The notes below the pieces were generated by a model. It searched no databases. It had not been told where the DNA came from and saw only the letters and a list, made by a program, of their open reading frames with translations. Shown here in pieces: positions 1-10,980 of a DNA stretch of 64,000 nucleotides. Position 1 is the first letter of the stretch; every line of letters starts with the position of its first letter. Source of the stretch: Hafnia psychrotolerans (GTDB taxonomy: Bacteria > Pseudomonadota > Gammaproteobacteria > Enterobacterales > Enterobacteriaceae); the NCBI RefSeq assembly GCF_014639435.1, contig NZ_BMFZ01000003.1, positions 434,001 through 498,000 of the forward strand. Direction: 5' to 3'. Position numbers and translations under genes: made by a program.

Positions 1-434
1 AGACCCATTGCCGGTGGTAAGTCGAGATAGAGCGTCAAGTCCGGACGGAAGTCACCCAGTACAGTATCGCGCAAGGAGCGCATGAGGTCGGCATCGATAC
101 CGCGTCCTCCGCCCTGATAAGCCTGTGATGAAAGATCGTGACGATCCCCTACCACCCAGGCACCGCGTGCCAACGCAGGAAGAATAACGGTTTCAACCAG
201 TTGGACCCGGGCCGCGTAGAGCATCAACACTTCGGCTTTGACGGTAGGTTTATCATCCCCCACCCCGCGCTTAAATAGGTCCCGGAGCTTTTCGGCCAAT
301 GGCGTACCGCCTGGCTCGCGGGTGAAGACAATATCCTCGATACCCAGGCTACGCAGTGTATTGACGACGACGTCGCGTGCGGTTGTTTTACCGGCTCCTT
401 CCAGACCTTCAATAACGATAAACTTACTTTTCAT
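1..434 (-). CDS. tmk: thymidylate kinase, 3' end cut by window start
   Basis: dTMP kinase, phosphorylating dTMP to dTDP for DNA synthesis. About 144 N-terminal residues are visible. I read a P-loop GLEGAGKT near residue 10, a TREPGGTP segment near 38 and the DR-type motif GDRHDLSS near 95, all typical of bacterial Tmk. The ATG at 432-434 lies inside the end of mltG (11-bp overlap), the coupled arrangement known from E. coli. The remainder lies left of the window. Identification is firm; only completeness is unknown. Confidence 0.96.
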   Translation of the reverse strand, partial: MKSKFIVIEGLEGAGKTTARDVVVNTLRSLGIEDIVFTREPGGTPLAEKLRDLFKRGVGDDKPTVKAEVLMLYAARVQLVETVILPALARGAWVVGDRHDLSSQAYQGGGRGIDADLMRSLRDTVLGDFRPDLTLYLDLPPAMG

Positions 435-1455
435 GCTTATTCTTTAATGCCTCACGATACACACGCACCGCTTTATTGTGATTTTCGAGGTTAGTGGTAA
501 AAGTATGCCCACCTTTTCCATCGGCCACAAAGTAAAGATAAGGCGTTTTTGCCGGATGCGCTGCGGCTTCAATCGACGCTTCGCTTGGCATGGCGATCGG
601 TGAAGGTGGCAAACCAGAAATCACGTAGGTGTTATAAGGCGTCGGTGTTTCCAAATCTTTACGGGTGATATTGCCGTTGTAGCTGTCACCCATACCGTAA
701 ATGACGGTCGGATCTGTCTGCAACCGCATACCGATACGCAAGCGGTTGATAAAGACAGAGGCCACTTCCGGACGTTCTTCTTTAACAGCCGTCTCTTTTT
801 CAACAATTGACGCCATCGTCAGCATGTCGGTGGGCGTTTTGTAGGGCAGAGACTTATCACGACCTTGCCAGATGGTATCAACGGTTTTTACCATACGCTG
901 ATGAGCTCGTTTGAGCAGGGAGAGATCCGTCATGCCAGCAGTATAGAGATAGGTATCCGGATACAGCCAGCCTTCAGCATTATTGGTATCATTTATGCCG
1001 ATGGCCTTCGCGATCTCTTCCCCACTTTTCCCGGTCAACTCATGCTTCAGATACCCTGAATCTTGCAGTAGTTTCATCCAGTCGCTCAGTTTGAAACCTT
1101 CAATAAAACGAATACTGAACTGTGCCTCTTTGCCGCTTTTGAGCAACTCGAGCATCTGGCGTACAGTCATTCCTTTCTCGAAACGGTAAGTCCCGGCTTT
1201 GAACTCACTGAGTTGCGGCTCAATGCGCAACAGCCAGGAAAAGTAAGGATTTTCCTGCATCAGTTTATGCTTGACCAACAGAGTTTCCAGCACAACTCGT
1301 CCTGTACCAGCAGGCAGCGTAAAGATAGTTTCGCTGCTGACGTTAATCGGCTGGTCGGCAAAGCGCTGCACTTTGTGATAGAAAAAAGCAGCAGCACCGA
1401 CGAGTAGAATCAGGATAAGGGCGGAAATCTTACGTTTTGTATTCTTCATAGACAT
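424..1455 (-). CDS. mltG: endolytic murein transglycosylase MltG (YceG)
   Basis: Inner-membrane lytic transglycosylase that cleaves nascent glycan strands and is thought to set their length. 343 aa with one N-terminal membrane helix (about residues 10-26) and a periplasmic YceG domain. The catalytic glutamate is in ASIVEKET (E219 here, matching E. coli E218), followed by the conserved QTDPTVIYG segment. A second Met two codons downstream may be the real start. It overlaps tmk by 11 bp and follows pabC by about 20 bp, so the three are probably co-transcribed. Confidence 0.95.
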   Translation of the reverse strand: MSMKNTKRKISALILILLVGAAAFFYHKVQRFADQPINVSSETIFTLPAGTGRVVLETLLVKHKLMQENPYFSWLLRIEPQLSEFKAGTYRFEKGMTVRQMLELLKSGKEAQFSIRFIEGFKLSDWMKLLQDSGYLKHELTGKSGEEIAKAIGINDTNNAEGWLYPDTYLYTAGMTDLSLLKRAHQRMVKTVDTIWQGRDKSLPYKTPTDMLTMASIVEKETAVKEERPEVASVFINRLRIGMRLQTDPTVIYGMGDSYNGNITRKDLETPTPYNTYVISGLPPSPIAMPSEASIEAAAHPAKTPYLYFVADGKGGHTFTTNLENHNKAVRVYREALKNKHEK

Positions 1456-1474
1456 TCACTTTTAACGCGCGGTT

Positions 1475-2272
1475 TCAGCAAACCGGATGTAAAAAATCGT
1501 ACAACTGCGACGACGTAAAGTACCCGTTGTCTGCCTGTCGGACCGGCAGAACGGGCATAAGGGCATTACAAATAATCACCTCATCTGCTTCACGCAGAAT
1601 TTCAGGTGTTTGTTGGACAATAGAAATCGTATAAATTCCCGATTGTTCAAGTAAAGAAATGATGTGGCTGCGCATTATTCCTGCAACGCCGGAGCCGGAA
1701 AGTTCGGGGGTAAAGACCTGATAGCCTTTACGCCAAAAAATATTCGCGGCACAGCATTCCACCAGTATCCCCGAAGTGTCAACTACCAGTGCCTCATGGG
1801 CGTCCGTCTGGTCGAGATGTAGTCGGATCATCACCTGTTCCAATCGGTTAAGATGCTTGATACCGGCGAACAACGTATTCTGGCTCAACGCCACCGGACT
1901 TAGCTTGAGCTTGACGCCCTCTTGCCGCCACTGATGATAGTGAGCCGGGTAGTCAGAAGAGGAAACAATACGTGTCGGTGTACTGCAACCCTGCGGGCTG
2001 TAACCGCGCCCTCCCACTCCCCGACTGATGATGGCCTTTACTACGCCTTCACCACGCAGATGAGCAGCATGGGTTATTTCCGCGCTCAGAGCCGTCCAGT
2101 CAACCCCTTCAATCATCAATCGTTGAGTAGCCTTTTTTAGCCTCTCAATATGGGCGGAAAAATACTGAATTTCACCGTCGATGACCCGTGCGGTAGTAAA
2201 GCTCCCGTCACCAAATTGTGCCGCACGGTCGCTGGCTGCCAACAAGCTAGCCGGGGTGCCATTAATCCACAT
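1475..2272 (-). CDS. pabC: aminodeoxychorismate lyase
   Basis: PLP enzyme that converts 4-amino-4-deoxychorismate to p-aminobenzoate and pyruvate in folate synthesis. Fold-type IV aminotransferase signatures are present: WINGTPAS at the N-terminus, QFGDGSFTT, and the PLP lysine in AGIKHLNRLEQ near residue 139. I start at the ATG at 2270-2272 (265 aa) rather than the in-frame GTG six bases upstream, because a GGGAG ribosome site sits 7 nt before this ATG. The gene separates the fab genes from mltG-tmk, as in E. coli. Confidence 0.94.
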   Translation of the reverse strand: MWINGTPASLLAASDRAAQFGDGSFTTARVIDGEIQYFSAHIERLKKATQRLMIEGVDWTALSAEITHAAHLRGEGVVKAIISRGVGGRGYSPQGCSTPTRIVSSSDYPAHYHQWRQEGVKLKLSPVALSQNTLFAGIKHLNRLEQVMIRLHLDQTDAHEALVVDTSGILVECCAANIFWRKGYQVFTPELSGSGVAGIMRSHIISLLEQSGIYTISIVQQTPEILREADEVIICNALMPVLPVRQADNGYFTSSQLYDFLHPVC

Positions 2273-2382
2273 TACCACGCTCCCGTATCCGATTTATGCT
2301 ATGACAAACAGAGAGCCTGATGCATTTTATGCTCTGTATCAAGTAATGCATTTCAACATGTTGATAGGAATATCAGACAGCA

Positions 2383-2406
2383 AAAAGGCCCGTAAACGGA
2401 CCTTTT
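2383..2406 (-). terminator. intrinsic terminator downstream of fabF
   Basis: On the minus strand a 10-bp stem (AAAAGGTCCG / CGGGCCTTTT, one G-T pair) with a TTTA loop runs into a T tract. It lies about 30 bp past the fabF stop and should separate the fab operon from pabC-mltG-tmk. Confidence 0.8.
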
Positions 2407-2434
2407 AAGAAAATAGACACCGCACGATGACTCG

Positions 2435-3676
2435 CTAGATTTTACGGAAAACCAGGGAACCATTGGTACCGCCAAAGCCAAACGAGTTACACAGCGTGTA
2501 CTCCATATTGGTGACCTGCCGAGCTTCGTGTGCAACGAAATCCAGATCGCAATCCTCATCGGGATTGTCAAGATTGATGGTGGGTGGGACAGCCTGATCG
2601 CGAAGCGCCAGCAAAGTAAAGATTGATTCAACCGCACCAGCAGCACCTAACAAATGACCGGTCATGGACTTAGTCGAGCTGACCAGTACACGTTTTGCAT
2701 CAAGGCCAAATACTGATTTGACAGCCTGAGTTTCGGCTTTATCACCAGCCGCCGTTGACGTGCCATGCGCATTAATGTAGCCAATTTTTGATGCCAGAAT
2801 ACCCGCATCACGCAACGCGTTTTCCATCGCCAGAGCTGCACCAGCGCCATCTTCTGGAGGTGAGGTCATGTGATAGGCATCGCTGCTCATACCAAATCCG
2901 ACGATTTCGGCGTAAATTTTCGCGCCGCGTTTTTTCGCATGCTCGTACTCTTCCAGAATCATGATGCCTGCGCCGTCTCCCAGCACAAAACCATCACGAT
3001 CTTTATCCCAAGGGCGGCTTGCAGCCTGAGGGTTGTCATTTCGGGTAGAGAGCGCGCGCGCTGCGCCAAAACCACCTACACCCAAAGGGGTGCTAGCCTT
3101 TTCTGCCCCACCAGCCAGCATGACATCTGCGTCATCATAAGCAATGATACGCGCCGCATGGCCAATATTGTGGACACCAGAAGTACAAGCGGTGGCAATT
3201 GAAATGCTCGGACCACGTAAACCAAACATGATACTTAGATGACCGGCAATCATGTTGACAATAGTGGAAGGAACGAAGAATGGGCTGATCTTGCGTGGCC
3301 CGCCGTTAACCAAAGAGGTATGGTTTTCTTCGATCAAACCAAGCCCACCAATACCGGAACCAATTGCAGCACCAATACGTGGCGCGTTCTCGGCTGTCAC
3401 TTCAAGCCCAGAGTCTTGCATGGCCTGAATACCGGCGGCAATACCATACTGAATGAAGGCATCCATCTTGCGTGCATCTTTACGCGCAATGTACTCTTCA
3501 CAATTAAAATCTTTTACTAAGCCAGCAAACCGTGTTGCATAGGCGCTAGTATCAAAATGATCGATTAGGCTAATGCCACTCTGACCGGCAAGAAGAGCAC
3601 TCCAAGTTGACTCTACAGTATTGCCGACAGGAGACAGCATGCCAAGTCCAGTCACTACAACTCGACGCTTAGACAC
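2435..3676 (-). CDS. fabF: 3-oxoacyl-ACP synthase II
   Basis: Condensing enzyme (KAS II) elongating acyl-ACP with malonyl-ACP; in E. coli it drives temperature-dependent cis-vaccenate formation. 413 aa, the normal length. The active-site Cys is in TACTSGVHN (C164), with the catalytic His residues in NAHGTST and [10 protein letters not shown]. The start is GTG at 3674-3676, preceded by a GGAG site, as in E. coli. It sits downstream of acpP, separated by a hairpin that may attenuate read-through. Confidence 0.97.
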   Translation of the reverse strand: MSKRRVVVTGLGMLSPVGNTVESTWSALLAGQSGISLIDHFDTSAYATRFAGLVKDFNCEEYIARKDARKMDAFIQYGIAAGIQAMQDSGLEVTAENAPRIGAAIGSGIGGLGLIEENHTSLVNGGPRKISPFFVPSTIVNMIAGHLSIMFGLRGPSISIATACTSGVHNIGHAARIIAYDDADVMLAGGAEKASTPLGVGGFGAARALSTRNDNPQAASRPWDKDRDGFVLGDGAGIMILEEYEHAKKRGAKIYAEIVGFGMSSDAYHMTSPPEDGAGAALAMENALRDAGILASKIGYINAHGTSTAAGDKAETQAVKSVFGLDAKRVLVSSTKSMTGHLLGAAGAVESIFTLLALRDQAVPPTINLDNPDEDCDLDFVAHEARQVTNMEYTLCNSFGFGGTNGSLVFRKI

Positions 3677-3726
3677 GTTGTGTACTCCAGGGAGGGAGAA
3701 AAGTGAGACGGTGGACAGAAAAAACT

Positions 3727-3750
3727 TAGGCGGTCGAGTGACCGCCTAAT
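3727..3750 (-). terminator. terminator or attenuator between acpP and fabF
   Basis: A perfect 10-bp inverted repeat (TTAGGCGGTC / GACCGCCTAA) with a 4-nt loop is followed on the minus strand by a short spacer and T run. It lies just past the acpP stop and probably trims the very abundant acpP transcript before fabF. Confidence 0.8.
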
Positions 3751-3774
3751 TATCTAAACTAAATGCAGATTAGC

Positions 3775-4011
3775 TTATGCCTGGCTAGCGTTGATAAAAT
3801 CAATAGCTGCCTGAACAGTAGTGATTTTTTCAGCTTCTTCGTCAGGGATCTCGGTATCAAACTCTTCTTCCAGAGCCATAACCAGCTCAACGGTGTCGAG
3901 AGAATCAGCGCCAAGGTCGTCTACGAAAGACGCAGCATTAACTACTTCTTCCTGTTTAACACCCAGCTGTTCAACAATGATTTTCTTAACGCGTTCTTCG
4001 ATAGTGCTCAT
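3775..4011 (-). CDS. acpP: acyl carrier protein
   Basis: Small acidic carrier of acyl chains as phosphopantetheine thioesters. 78 aa, essentially the E. coli sequence, with the modification site Ser37 in [10 protein letters not shown]. It lies between fabG and fabF, as in all enterics. The hairpins on both sides fit its separate, high-level expression. Confidence 0.98.
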   Translation of the reverse strand: MSTIEERVKKIIVEQLGVKQEEVVNAASFVDDLGADSLDTVELVMALEEEFDTEIPDEEAEKITTVQAAIDFINASQA

Positions 4012-4121
4012 ACTCTTAAATTTCCTATCAAAACTCGCTTTCGCGATGGTTTTCGTAGTGTATAAAATGTTGGAAAAGATGCAACTAAATCCCGGCTGGT
4101 CAAACCACGAATTTGCTCTAT

Positions 4122-4141
4122 TTTGCGGTTTTTACCGCAAA
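4122..4141. repeat. perfect inverted repeat in the fabG-acpP gap
   Basis: TTTGCGGT / ACCGCAAA with a 4-nt loop, in the 153-bp gap between fabG and acpP. As RNA on the minus strand it would form an 8-bp hairpin without a strong T tract. It may be a weak terminator/attenuator upstream of an acpP promoter; that role is inferred from position only. Confidence 0.55.
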
Positions 4142-4164
4142 TAACGCAAATAGTTTCGTAATTT

Positions 4165-4899
4165 TTAAATCATATACATGCCGCCATTGACATGTAATGT
4201 TTCGCCAGTGATATAGCTGGCCTCGTCAGAGGCTAAAAAAGCAACTGCGCTGGCAATCTCTTTTGCATCACCCAACCGGTTGGCTGGAACTGATGACAAA
4301 ATGCCTGCGCGTTGGTCATCTGTCAACGCCCTTGTCATGTCCGTCTCGATAAAGCCGGGAGAAACGACGTTGACAGTAATGCCACGTGAAGCAATTTCAC
4401 GCGCCAAAGACTTGCTAAAACCAATCAAACCAGCTTTAGCCGCCGCGTAGTTCGCCTGCCCTGCGTTACCCATAGTTCCAACAACAGAACCGATAGTAAT
4501 GATCCGGCCAAACCGCTTTTTCATCATAGCCCGCATTACTGCTTTTGACAGCCGAAACACAGAAGTCAAATTCGTATCCAGGATATCCTGCCACTCGTCA
4601 TCCTTCATACGCATGAGAAGGTTATCACGTGTGATGCCGGCATTATTAACTAAAATGTCAATTTCGCCAAATTCAGCTCGAATCGTAGCCAATACCTGTT
4701 CAATCGATGCAGAATCAACCACATTTAGAGCGATACCTTTACCGTTTTCGCCTAAATACTCGCTGATTGCTTCTGCGCCTTTCTCGCTGGTCGCAGTACC
4801 GATCACTGTTGCACCACCAGCGACTAATTTCTCTGCGATAGCACGGCCAATACCACGGCTTGCGCCAGTGACCAGGGCAATTTTACCTTCGAAGCTCAT
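4165..4899 (-). CDS. fabG: 3-oxoacyl-ACP reductase
   Basis: NADPH-dependent reduction of 3-oxoacyl-ACP, the first reduction of fatty-acid elongation. SDR fold: TGASRGIGRA nucleotide motif, NNAG, catalytic Ser in IGSVVGT and YxxxK in NYAAAKAG. The start is set at the ATG at 4897-4899 (244 aa, same as E. coli) because an AGAGGTA ribosome site precedes it; the longer frame would add eight residues and run into fabD. Only 13 bp separate it from fabD. Confidence 0.97.
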   Translation of the reverse strand: MSFEGKIALVTGASRGIGRAIAEKLVAGGATVIGTATSEKGAEAISEYLGENGKGIALNVVDSASIEQVLATIRAEFGEIDILVNNAGITRDNLLMRMKDDEWQDILDTNLTSVFRLSKAVMRAMMKKRFGRIITIGSVVGTMGNAGQANYAAAKAGLIGFSKSLAREIASRGITVNVVSPGFIETDMTRALTDDQRAGILSSVPANRLGDAKEIASAVAFLASDEASYITGETLHVNGGMYMI

Positions 4900-4912
4900 T
4901 ATGTACCTCTTT

Positions 4913-5842
4913 TTATTGTCCAAGCGCCGCTGAGAGGCTAGCAGAGTCGTTCACTGCCGCTGCGGTCAGGGTGTCAACAATACGTTTGGTCAGGCCTGTT
5001 AATACCTTACCCGGACCAATCTCGACTAAATGCTCAACGCCCTGGGCCGCCATGAACTCTACTGACTCAGTCCAGCGAACGGGGTTGTACAATTGGCGAA
5101 CCAATGCGCTGCGAATGGCTAGCGGAGACGTTTCCACTTTTACATCCACGTTATTCACGACCGGATATTGGGGTGCATTGAAAGTAACATTCTCGAGTGC
5201 TACGGCCATTTTATCAGCAGCTGGCTTCATCAAAGCACAGTGAGACGGCACGCTGACAGGCAGAGGCAATGCACGCTTCGCACCAGCGGCTTTACAAGCA
5301 GCACCAGCACGTTCAACCGCTTCTTTGTTCCCTGCGATGACCACCTGACCGGGCGAGTTAAAGTTCACAGGAGAAACAACCTGACCCTGCGCAGACTCTT
5401 CACACGCCTTAGCGATGGCAGCGTTATCGAGACCGATAATCGCCGACATTGCGCCAGTACCCTCGGGCACGGCTTCCTGCATCAGCTTGCCTCGTAACTC
5501 AACCAGCGAGATGGCCTGTTTGAAATCCAGCACGCCAGCACACACTAAAGCAGAGTACTCACCTAAGCTATGGCCTGCCATAAACACTGGCTCAGCACCT
5601 TTCTGCTGTTGCCATACACGCCACATAGCCACTGATGCGGCCAGTAAAGCAGGCTGCGTTTGCCAGGTTTTATTCAACTCTTCAGCCGGCCCCTCTTGTA
5701 CCAGCTGCCATAAATCATAACCCAGTGTCGCGGAAGCCTCAGCAAAGGTTTCTTTCACAATCGGGTAGGTTGCGGCCAAATCAGCCAGCATTCCAAGAGC
5801 CTGAGAACCCTGGCCTGGAAAAACAACTGCTATTTTTGTCAT
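4913..5842 (-). CDS. fabD: malonyl-CoA:ACP transacylase
   Basis: Transfers malonyl from CoA to ACP to supply the elongation cycle. 309 aa with N-terminal FPGQGSQ, nucleophile Ser92 in GHSLGE and the catalytic His in VPSHCALM. I chose the ATG at 5840-5842, which has AGGG 8 nt upstream and gives the E. coli length; a GTG and an ATG 9 and 6 bases earlier are less well placed. Part of the fabH-fabD-fabG run. Confidence 0.96.
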   Translation of the reverse strand: MTKIAVVFPGQGSQALGMLADLAATYPIVKETFAEASATLGYDLWQLVQEGPAEELNKTWQTQPALLAASVAMWRVWQQQKGAEPVFMAGHSLGEYSALVCAGVLDFKQAISLVELRGKLMQEAVPEGTGAMSAIIGLDNAAIAKACEESAQGQVVSPVNFNSPGQVVIAGNKEAVERAGAACKAAGAKRALPLPVSVPSHCALMKPAADKMAVALENVTFNAPQYPVVNNVDVKVETSPLAIRSALVRQLYNPVRWTESVEFMAAQGVEHLVEIGPGKVLTGLTKRIVDTLTAAAVNDSASLSAALGQ

Positions 5843-5860
5843 TTTCATCACCCTGTTAAA

Positions 5861-6814
5861 TCAAAAACGTACCAGCGCCGAGCCCCAGGTAAAGCCACCG
5901 CCAAATGCTTCGAGCAATACCAATTGCCCACGCTGAATTCGCCCGTCACGTACTGCTTCGTCAAAGGCTGCAGGCACAGATGCAGCAGACGTGTTGCCAT
6001 GACGATCGAGCGTAATAACCACTTTATCCATCCCCATGCCCAGTTTTTTAGCTGTGGCATTGATGATACGCAGGTTCGCCTGATGCGGAACCAACCAATC
6101 GAGTTCGGAGCGATCAATGTTATTTGCTTTCAGCGTTTCATCAACAATGTGCGCAAGTTCAGTCACCGCAACTTTGAAAACTTCGCTACCCGCCATCGTC
6201 ACATAAGTAGGTTTTTCCGGCTCAGCCTGACTTGGATACGGTAACGTCAACAAGTTGCCATAATGGCCGTCAGCGTGCATGTGCGTGGAAATAATGCCGG
6301 GTTCTTCAGATGCACCAAGTAATGCGGCACCTGCGCCATCACCAAACAAAATCACCGTGCCACGATCTTGAGGATCGAGTTTGCGCGACAAGACATCGGA
6401 ACCGATCACCAGCGCATATTTCACTGCGCCGTTTTTGATATATTGATCGGCTACGCTCAACGCATAGGTAAACCCTGCGCACGCCGCAGCCAAATCGAAT
6501 GCCGCACAATCTTTAAGACCCAGCATATTCTGCACTTGGCATGCAGAACTAGGGAATGCATGGGAAGATGAGGTTGTCGCAACAATAATTAAACCCACGT
6601 CGCTTGCGCTGACACCAGCCATTTCAAGTGCTTTTTCTGCCGCATGCAGGCCCATTGTGGCCACAGTCTCATCCGGCGCAGCAATGCGACGCTCACGGAT
6701 ACCAGTCCGGGTGACAATCCATTCGTCGGAGGTATCAACCATTTTTTCTAAGTCGGCATTAGTCCGAACTTGCACGGGCAAATAGCTCCCCGTACCGAGA
6801 ATTTTTGTATACAT
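5861..6814 (-). CDS. fabH: 3-oxoacyl-ACP synthase III
   Basis: Initiating condensation of acetyl-CoA with malonyl-ACP. 317 aa. Catalytic Cys112 in [10 protein letters not shown], His in VPHQANLRI near 244, and Asn in RHGNTSAAS near 274. The N-terminal [13 protein letters not shown] is the KAS III signature. It starts 6 bp after plsX ends, so it is translated from the same message. Confidence 0.97.
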   Translation of the reverse strand: MYTKILGTGSYLPVQVRTNADLEKMVDTSDEWIVTRTGIRERRIAAPDETVATMGLHAAEKALEMAGVSASDVGLIIVATTSSSHAFPSSACQVQNMLGLKDCAAFDLAAACAGFTYALSVADQYIKNGAVKYALVIGSDVLSRKLDPQDRGTVILFGDGAGAALLGASEEPGIISTHMHADGHYGNLLTLPYPSQAEPEKPTYVTMAGSEVFKVAVTELAHIVDETLKANNIDRSELDWLVPHQANLRIINATAKKLGMGMDKVVITLDRHGNTSAASVPAAFDEAVRDGRIQRGQLVLLEAFGGGFTWGSALVRF

Positions 6815-6820
6815 GTACGA

Positions 6821-7858
6821 TCAGTCACTCTTGGGTAATACAGCCTTAAGGCGCGCGGCTATCCGTTTAGGAACTTGCCGCTGCACCGCCTGCACAGCCT
6901 GTTCGATAGCAACAGCAAACGCGCGCTGGTTTGCTCCGCCGTGGCTTTTAATAACGATGCCCCGTAATCCTAACAAACATGCGCCATTGTACTGGTCTGG
7001 ATTTAGATGGCTGAAGCGCTTTGCTAACTTCTTCTGCAAAATACGACCTAACCATTTCAGCCACCAAGCCTGCTTGCCACTCTCTCCAGAAGATTTTAAC
7101 AGTGACAAAAACATCCTTATTACACCTTCCATGGTTTTGAGCGTGACATTACCTACAAAACCATCACACACCATGACATCCGTCTTACCGGTTAACAGGT
7201 CATTGCCTTCAAGATAACCGATATAGTTGATTGCATGTGTATTTTTTAGAATGGCTGCCGCACCCCGGATGTTATCCAACCCTTTAGACTCTTCCTCACC
7301 AATATTCAGTAAGGCTACCCGTGGATTTGAAATACCAATGACTTCTTCAGCCATTACTGAGCCCATCACGGCAAACTGGACCAGCATTGTGCTGTCACAC
7401 TCAACATTCGCCCCGAGGTCAAGAATCACCGTTTTAGTGCGCTGCTGATTCGGTAAAACCGTCATCAACGCCGGGCGTTCTATACCTTCAAGAGGTTTTA
7501 CTATCATTTTCGCCAAACCCATCAACGCACCAGTATTACCGGCGCTGACGCAGGCCTCGGCGTCTCCACTTTTGATAAGCTCCAACGCGACACGCATTGA
7601 ACTGCCCTTACTGGCACGGATAGCTTGAGATGCACGAGCGTCACCAGCTATAACTGATTCAGCAGGAATAATCCGAATTCTTTCCATTTGGGAAGCATCG
7701 GCTTTATCGAGAAGAAATGGTGTGATTGCGTCGGGATCGCCAACTAAAAGAAGATTGAGTTCAGAATTAGAGATCAGTGCCTGCAATGAAGCAGGCACTG
7801 TGACGGAAGGACCGAAGTCCCCGCCCATTACATCTAACGCAAGGGTTAGACGAGTCAA
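6821..7858 (-). CDS. plsX: phosphate acyltransferase PlsX
   Basis: Peripheral-membrane enzyme making acyl-phosphate from acyl-ACP, linking fatty-acid and phospholipid synthesis. 345 aa starting [12 protein letters not shown], the family hallmark, with [12 protein letters not shown] and CDGFVGNV further on. The start codon is TTG (7856-7858) with AAGG 7 nt upstream, consistent with low translation relative to rpmF. Sits between rpmF and fabH as in E. coli. Confidence 0.95.
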   Translation of the reverse strand: MTRLTLALDVMGGDFGPSVTVPASLQALISNSELNLLLVGDPDAITPFLLDKADASQMERIRIIPAESVIAGDARASQAIRASKGSSMRVALELIKSGDAEACVSAGNTGALMGLAKMIVKPLEGIERPALMTVLPNQQRTKTVILDLGANVECDSTMLVQFAVMGSVMAEEVIGISNPRVALLNIGEEESKGLDNIRGAAAILKNTHAINYIGYLEGNDLLTGKTDVMVCDGFVGNVTLKTMEGVIRMFLSLLKSSGESGKQAWWLKWLGRILQKKLAKRFSHLNPDQYNGACLLGLRGIVIKSHGGANQRAFAVAIEQAVQAVQRQVPKRIAARLKAVLPKSD

Positions 7859-7918
7859 GGAATCGCCTTGCTAGTACTTATCACGAGGGTTTCTCCGCAA
7901 ATAAGTAGTCAGCAAATC

Positions 7919-8098
<180 letters not shown>

Positions 8099-8623
8099 TT
8101 AAGTACTTTTCTTTAAACTCGCTAATACGGCAAATGGATTTGGTTTCTCCACCTCTGCAGGCAGTTTACCAAACACCATGTCCGCGTCGGACACTTCACA
8201 GTGTTCAGATTCATGTACCGGAACGACAGGTAATGAAAGAATGATTTCATCTTCAATCATCGCCAGCAGATCGACTTCGCCAAACTCGTCGACTTCAATC
8301 GGCTCGTACGCTTCCGGTAATGCCTCAGCCTGTTCATCATTGCGAACAGGACTAAAACAATACGTTGCGTGAACCTGATGTTCAAACGTCTTACCACATC
8401 TCTGACATTCCAGAGTAACGGTCAAATCAGACTGGCCATTAATAACAGCCAGACGCAGATTGTCGATATCAAACGACAAAGAGGTTTGTACATCAGAATC
8501 AACACTAACTACTGATGCAGCTACTCGTGTCACCTGACTAGCAGTGTAGATACCAGAGTAATCTAAACGCTTCTGGGCTGTACGAATCGCATCAACAGCT
8601 AAGGGTAATTTTACTTTTTGCAT
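8099..8623 (-). CDS. yceD: 23S rRNA accumulation protein YceD
   Basis: DUF177 family, 174 aa, reported in E. coli and plants to be needed for normal 23S rRNA accumulation. Conserved features are the CQRCG motif near residue 75 and the acidic [20 protein letters not shown] stretch around 110. First gene of the leftward rpmF-plsX-fab unit; it is divergent from yceF, so the 8624-8764 gap holds both promoters. Confidence 0.93.
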   Translation of the reverse strand: MQKVKLPLAVDAIRTAQKRLDYSGIYTASQVTRVAASVVSVDSDVQTSLSFDIDNLRLAVINGQSDLTVTLECQRCGKTFEHQVHATYCFSPVRNDEQAEALPEAYEPIEVDEFGEVDLLAMIEDEIILSLPVVPVHESEHCEVSDADMVFGKLPAEVEKPNPFAVLASLKKST

Positions 8624-8764
8624 AGGGCGCGCATATTAACTTTGTAACGACATAGAGTCAAAGAAAAAGGCCTAAAAAACGCACCTTTCACCAATATTCG
8701 CTTCCGCAGCGGCATACAGTTTAAAATGTGTGATTCAAGAACGCTATGCTTTGTGGAAAAAATT

Positions 8765-9361
8765 ATGGAACGCTCCCCTAAAAAGCTTTTACTGGCCTCC
8801 ACATCCTCCTATAGGCGCGCCCTACTGGAAAAAACGATGATCCGCTTTACATGCGCCGCCCCAGACATTGACGAGTCAGTGCTACCGGGGGAAAGCCCTG
8901 AGTTGTTGGTGCAAAGATTAGCGCAAGCCAAAGCCCGTGCATTGGTCGTTTCATATGCTGGCCACTTTATTATCGGCTCGGATCAAGTCTGCGTTATCAA
9001 CGGGCAGATAACCGGAAAGCCACATACCTTCGATAACGCATTTAAGCAATTAAGCGCTGCCAGCGGGCAGACAGTGACTTTTTATACCGGTTTATCATTG
9101 GTTGACAGTGATACTGGAGAGGCTCTGACACTCTGTGAAACCTATGAGGTGACTTTCCGTCACCTCGCAGATGAAGAGATTCGGGGTTATTTACAGGCAG
9201 AAAAACCTTTCGATTGCGCCGGAAGTTTTAAATGTGAAGGTTTGGGTATCACCCTTTTTGAGCGCCTCAACGGAAGAGATCCCAATACGCTCATTGGTCT
9301 GCCAATAATCGCGTTGCTCGAATTATTACGAGCGAAAGGGATCAACCCATTGCTCGGCTGA
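8765..9361 (+). CDS. yceF: Maf-family m7GTP pyrophosphatase YceF
   Basis: Nucleotide pyrophosphatase of the Maf family; the YceF subgroup hydrolyses 7-methyl-GTP, probably for nucleotide-pool sanitation. 198 aa from the ATG at 8765: [16 protein letters not shown] (Maf N-motif), [16 protein letters not shown] and [16 protein letters not shown]. An upstream in-frame Met would add 13 residues with no family match, so the shorter start is preferred. Confidence 0.94.
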   Translation: MERSPKKLLLASTSSYRRALLEKTMIRFTCAAPDIDESVLPGESPELLVQRLAQAKARALVVSYAGHFIIGSDQVCVINGQITGKPHTFDNAFKQLSAASGQTVTFYTGLSLVDSDTGEALTLCETYEVTFRHLADEEIRGYLQAEKPFDCAGSFKCEGLGITLFERLNGRDPNTLIGLPIIALLELLRAKGINPLLG

Positions 9362-9424
9362 TTGGCATCTCAAAGAAATGAATTAAGCGCCTTTTCAGCG
9401 CTTGTTCATAAAATGTTAAAATAT

Positions 9425-10387
9425 TCAGGATGTTACGGATTTCAGTCGAAGTTTTTTCAAACAATTTCGCAGTTTCAGGTCAAGCGGCGCTTCAATACGC
9501 ATGGTTTCGCCTGTTCCTGGATGTTCAAAACGCAGGGCTGCTGCATGTAAAAATAAGCGATTCAACCCAGTGCCAGCGAGCTGCCCGTCAAATTCGCGGT
9601 CACCATAGCGGTCATCGAAAGCAATGGGATGTCCTGCATGTTGCGCATGGACACGAATCTGATGTGTTCTTCCTGTTACAGGGCTAGCTTTAACCAACGT
9701 AGCGAACGCATAACGTTCTTCAATTTTGAAGCGAGTTTCGGAAGGTTTACCCTGTGCATTCACACGCACAATACGTTCACCACTTTGCAAAATATTCTTT
9801 AGCAAAGGAGCTTGCACAACTTTGCAATGTGGCTGCCATTCACCACGAACCAAAGCCAGATAATCTTTCTGCATGCCTTTCATACGTAGCTGCTCATGCA
9901 GTGAACGCAATGCCGAACGCTTTTTAGCAACCAGCAATACGCCGGAAGTATCACGGTCGAGACGATGCACGAGTTCGAGGAAACGAGCATCAGGACGCAA
10001 TGCACGTAACCCTTCAATCACACCAAAACTCAGCCCACTTCCTCCATGCACCGCAGTACCGGAGGGTTTATTCAGGATCAGTAAATGGTCGTCTTCATAT
10101 AAAATGCAGTCGTTCAATGCCGCGACCTTGTCCAACTTGGCAGAGACGGGTATTTCATCGCGCTCGGCAACGCGCACAGGCGGAACACGCACTATATCGT
10201 CGGCCAGTAATTTATATTCTGGCTTAATACGTTTCTTATTAACCCGAACTTCGCCCTTGCGCACAATTCGATAAATCATGCTTTTCGGCACGCCTTTAAG
10301 GATTTTGAGCAAAAAGTTATCGATCCGTTGCCCGGCTTCGTCTTCGGAGATGGAGATTAGTTGTACAGATGGATTCTCAGTTTTCAT
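9425..10387 (-). CDS. rluC: 23S rRNA pseudouridine synthase RluC
   Basis: Makes pseudouridine at positions 955, 2504 and 2580 of 23S rRNA. 320 aa: S4 RNA-binding domain (about residues 15-75) then the RluA-type catalytic domain with the catalytic Asp in HRLDRDTSGVLL near 145. Divergent from rne across a 593-bp gap, the usual enteric layout. Confidence 0.95.
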   Translation of the reverse strand: MKTENPSVQLISISEDEAGQRIDNFLLKILKGVPKSMIYRIVRKGEVRVNKKRIKPEYKLLADDIVRVPPVRVAERDEIPVSAKLDKVAALNDCILYEDDHLLILNKPSGTAVHGGSGLSFGVIEGLRALRPDARFLELVHRLDRDTSGVLLVAKKRSALRSLHEQLRMKGMQKDYLALVRGEWQPHCKVVQAPLLKNILQSGERIVRVNAQGKPSETRFKIEERYAFATLVKASPVTGRTHQIRVHAQHAGHPIAFDDRYGDREFDGQLAGTGLNRLFLHAAALRFEHPGTGETMRIEAPLDLKLRNCLKKLRLKSVTS

Positions 10388-10980
10388 GGCTCGCGATTCT
10401 AAATATCCGGCACGTTCCGCGCCACAGGTTTTTTATGTGCGTAACGTATAGCTTACCAGTAAGCGACAATGAAAACCCGACGGACTGCATGCGGTGAGTG
10501 GTAAATCAGTGCTGCACATCTCGCATAAGTATAAGAATCTTTACTGCAAGCGGTAAAGTCACCTTGCTATCACAGGGCCTGCAATGGAATAATGACGTTA
10601 CTTTCCGCGTTGTTTCTCTTAAGTTAGGGAAAACGCAGGAATTATATATTTGCCTGATCACATAAAAACGCAGCAATGGCGTAAGACGTGATGTGAAATC
10701 AAGCAATTAGCGGGCTGCGGGTTGCAGCTTGGCCGGCAAATGGAATGAGATCTGTTAACCTAAATTCAGAGGCTATTCCCCTAATAAAAGTACTGTTTTC
10801 ACAACGCTGGTGTTTTTAAAACGGCAAAAGCAGACTTACCGAAATAATGCGCCCCTATGCAAGCGACAACCGTGAGGTTGACGACTTTGCGAGAAGACTC
10901 GGGGCCAACGGTTTACCCGGTCATGAGGTCATTTTTGCCCGCAGTTCTATCGATAATGCAAAAATAACGAGTAAGTTAAG
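10388..10980 (+). promoter_or_regulatory. rluC-rne intergenic region with long rne leader
   Basis: 593 bp without a convincing gene. In E. coli the rne mRNA has a leader of about 360 nt through which RNase E controls its own mRNA, and the gap size here fits that. I see a small hairpin at 10867-10880 (CAACC/GGTTG with a GTGA loop) about 100 nt before the rne ATG, where leader hairpins would be expected. I could not assign promoter elements securely. Confidence 0.6.
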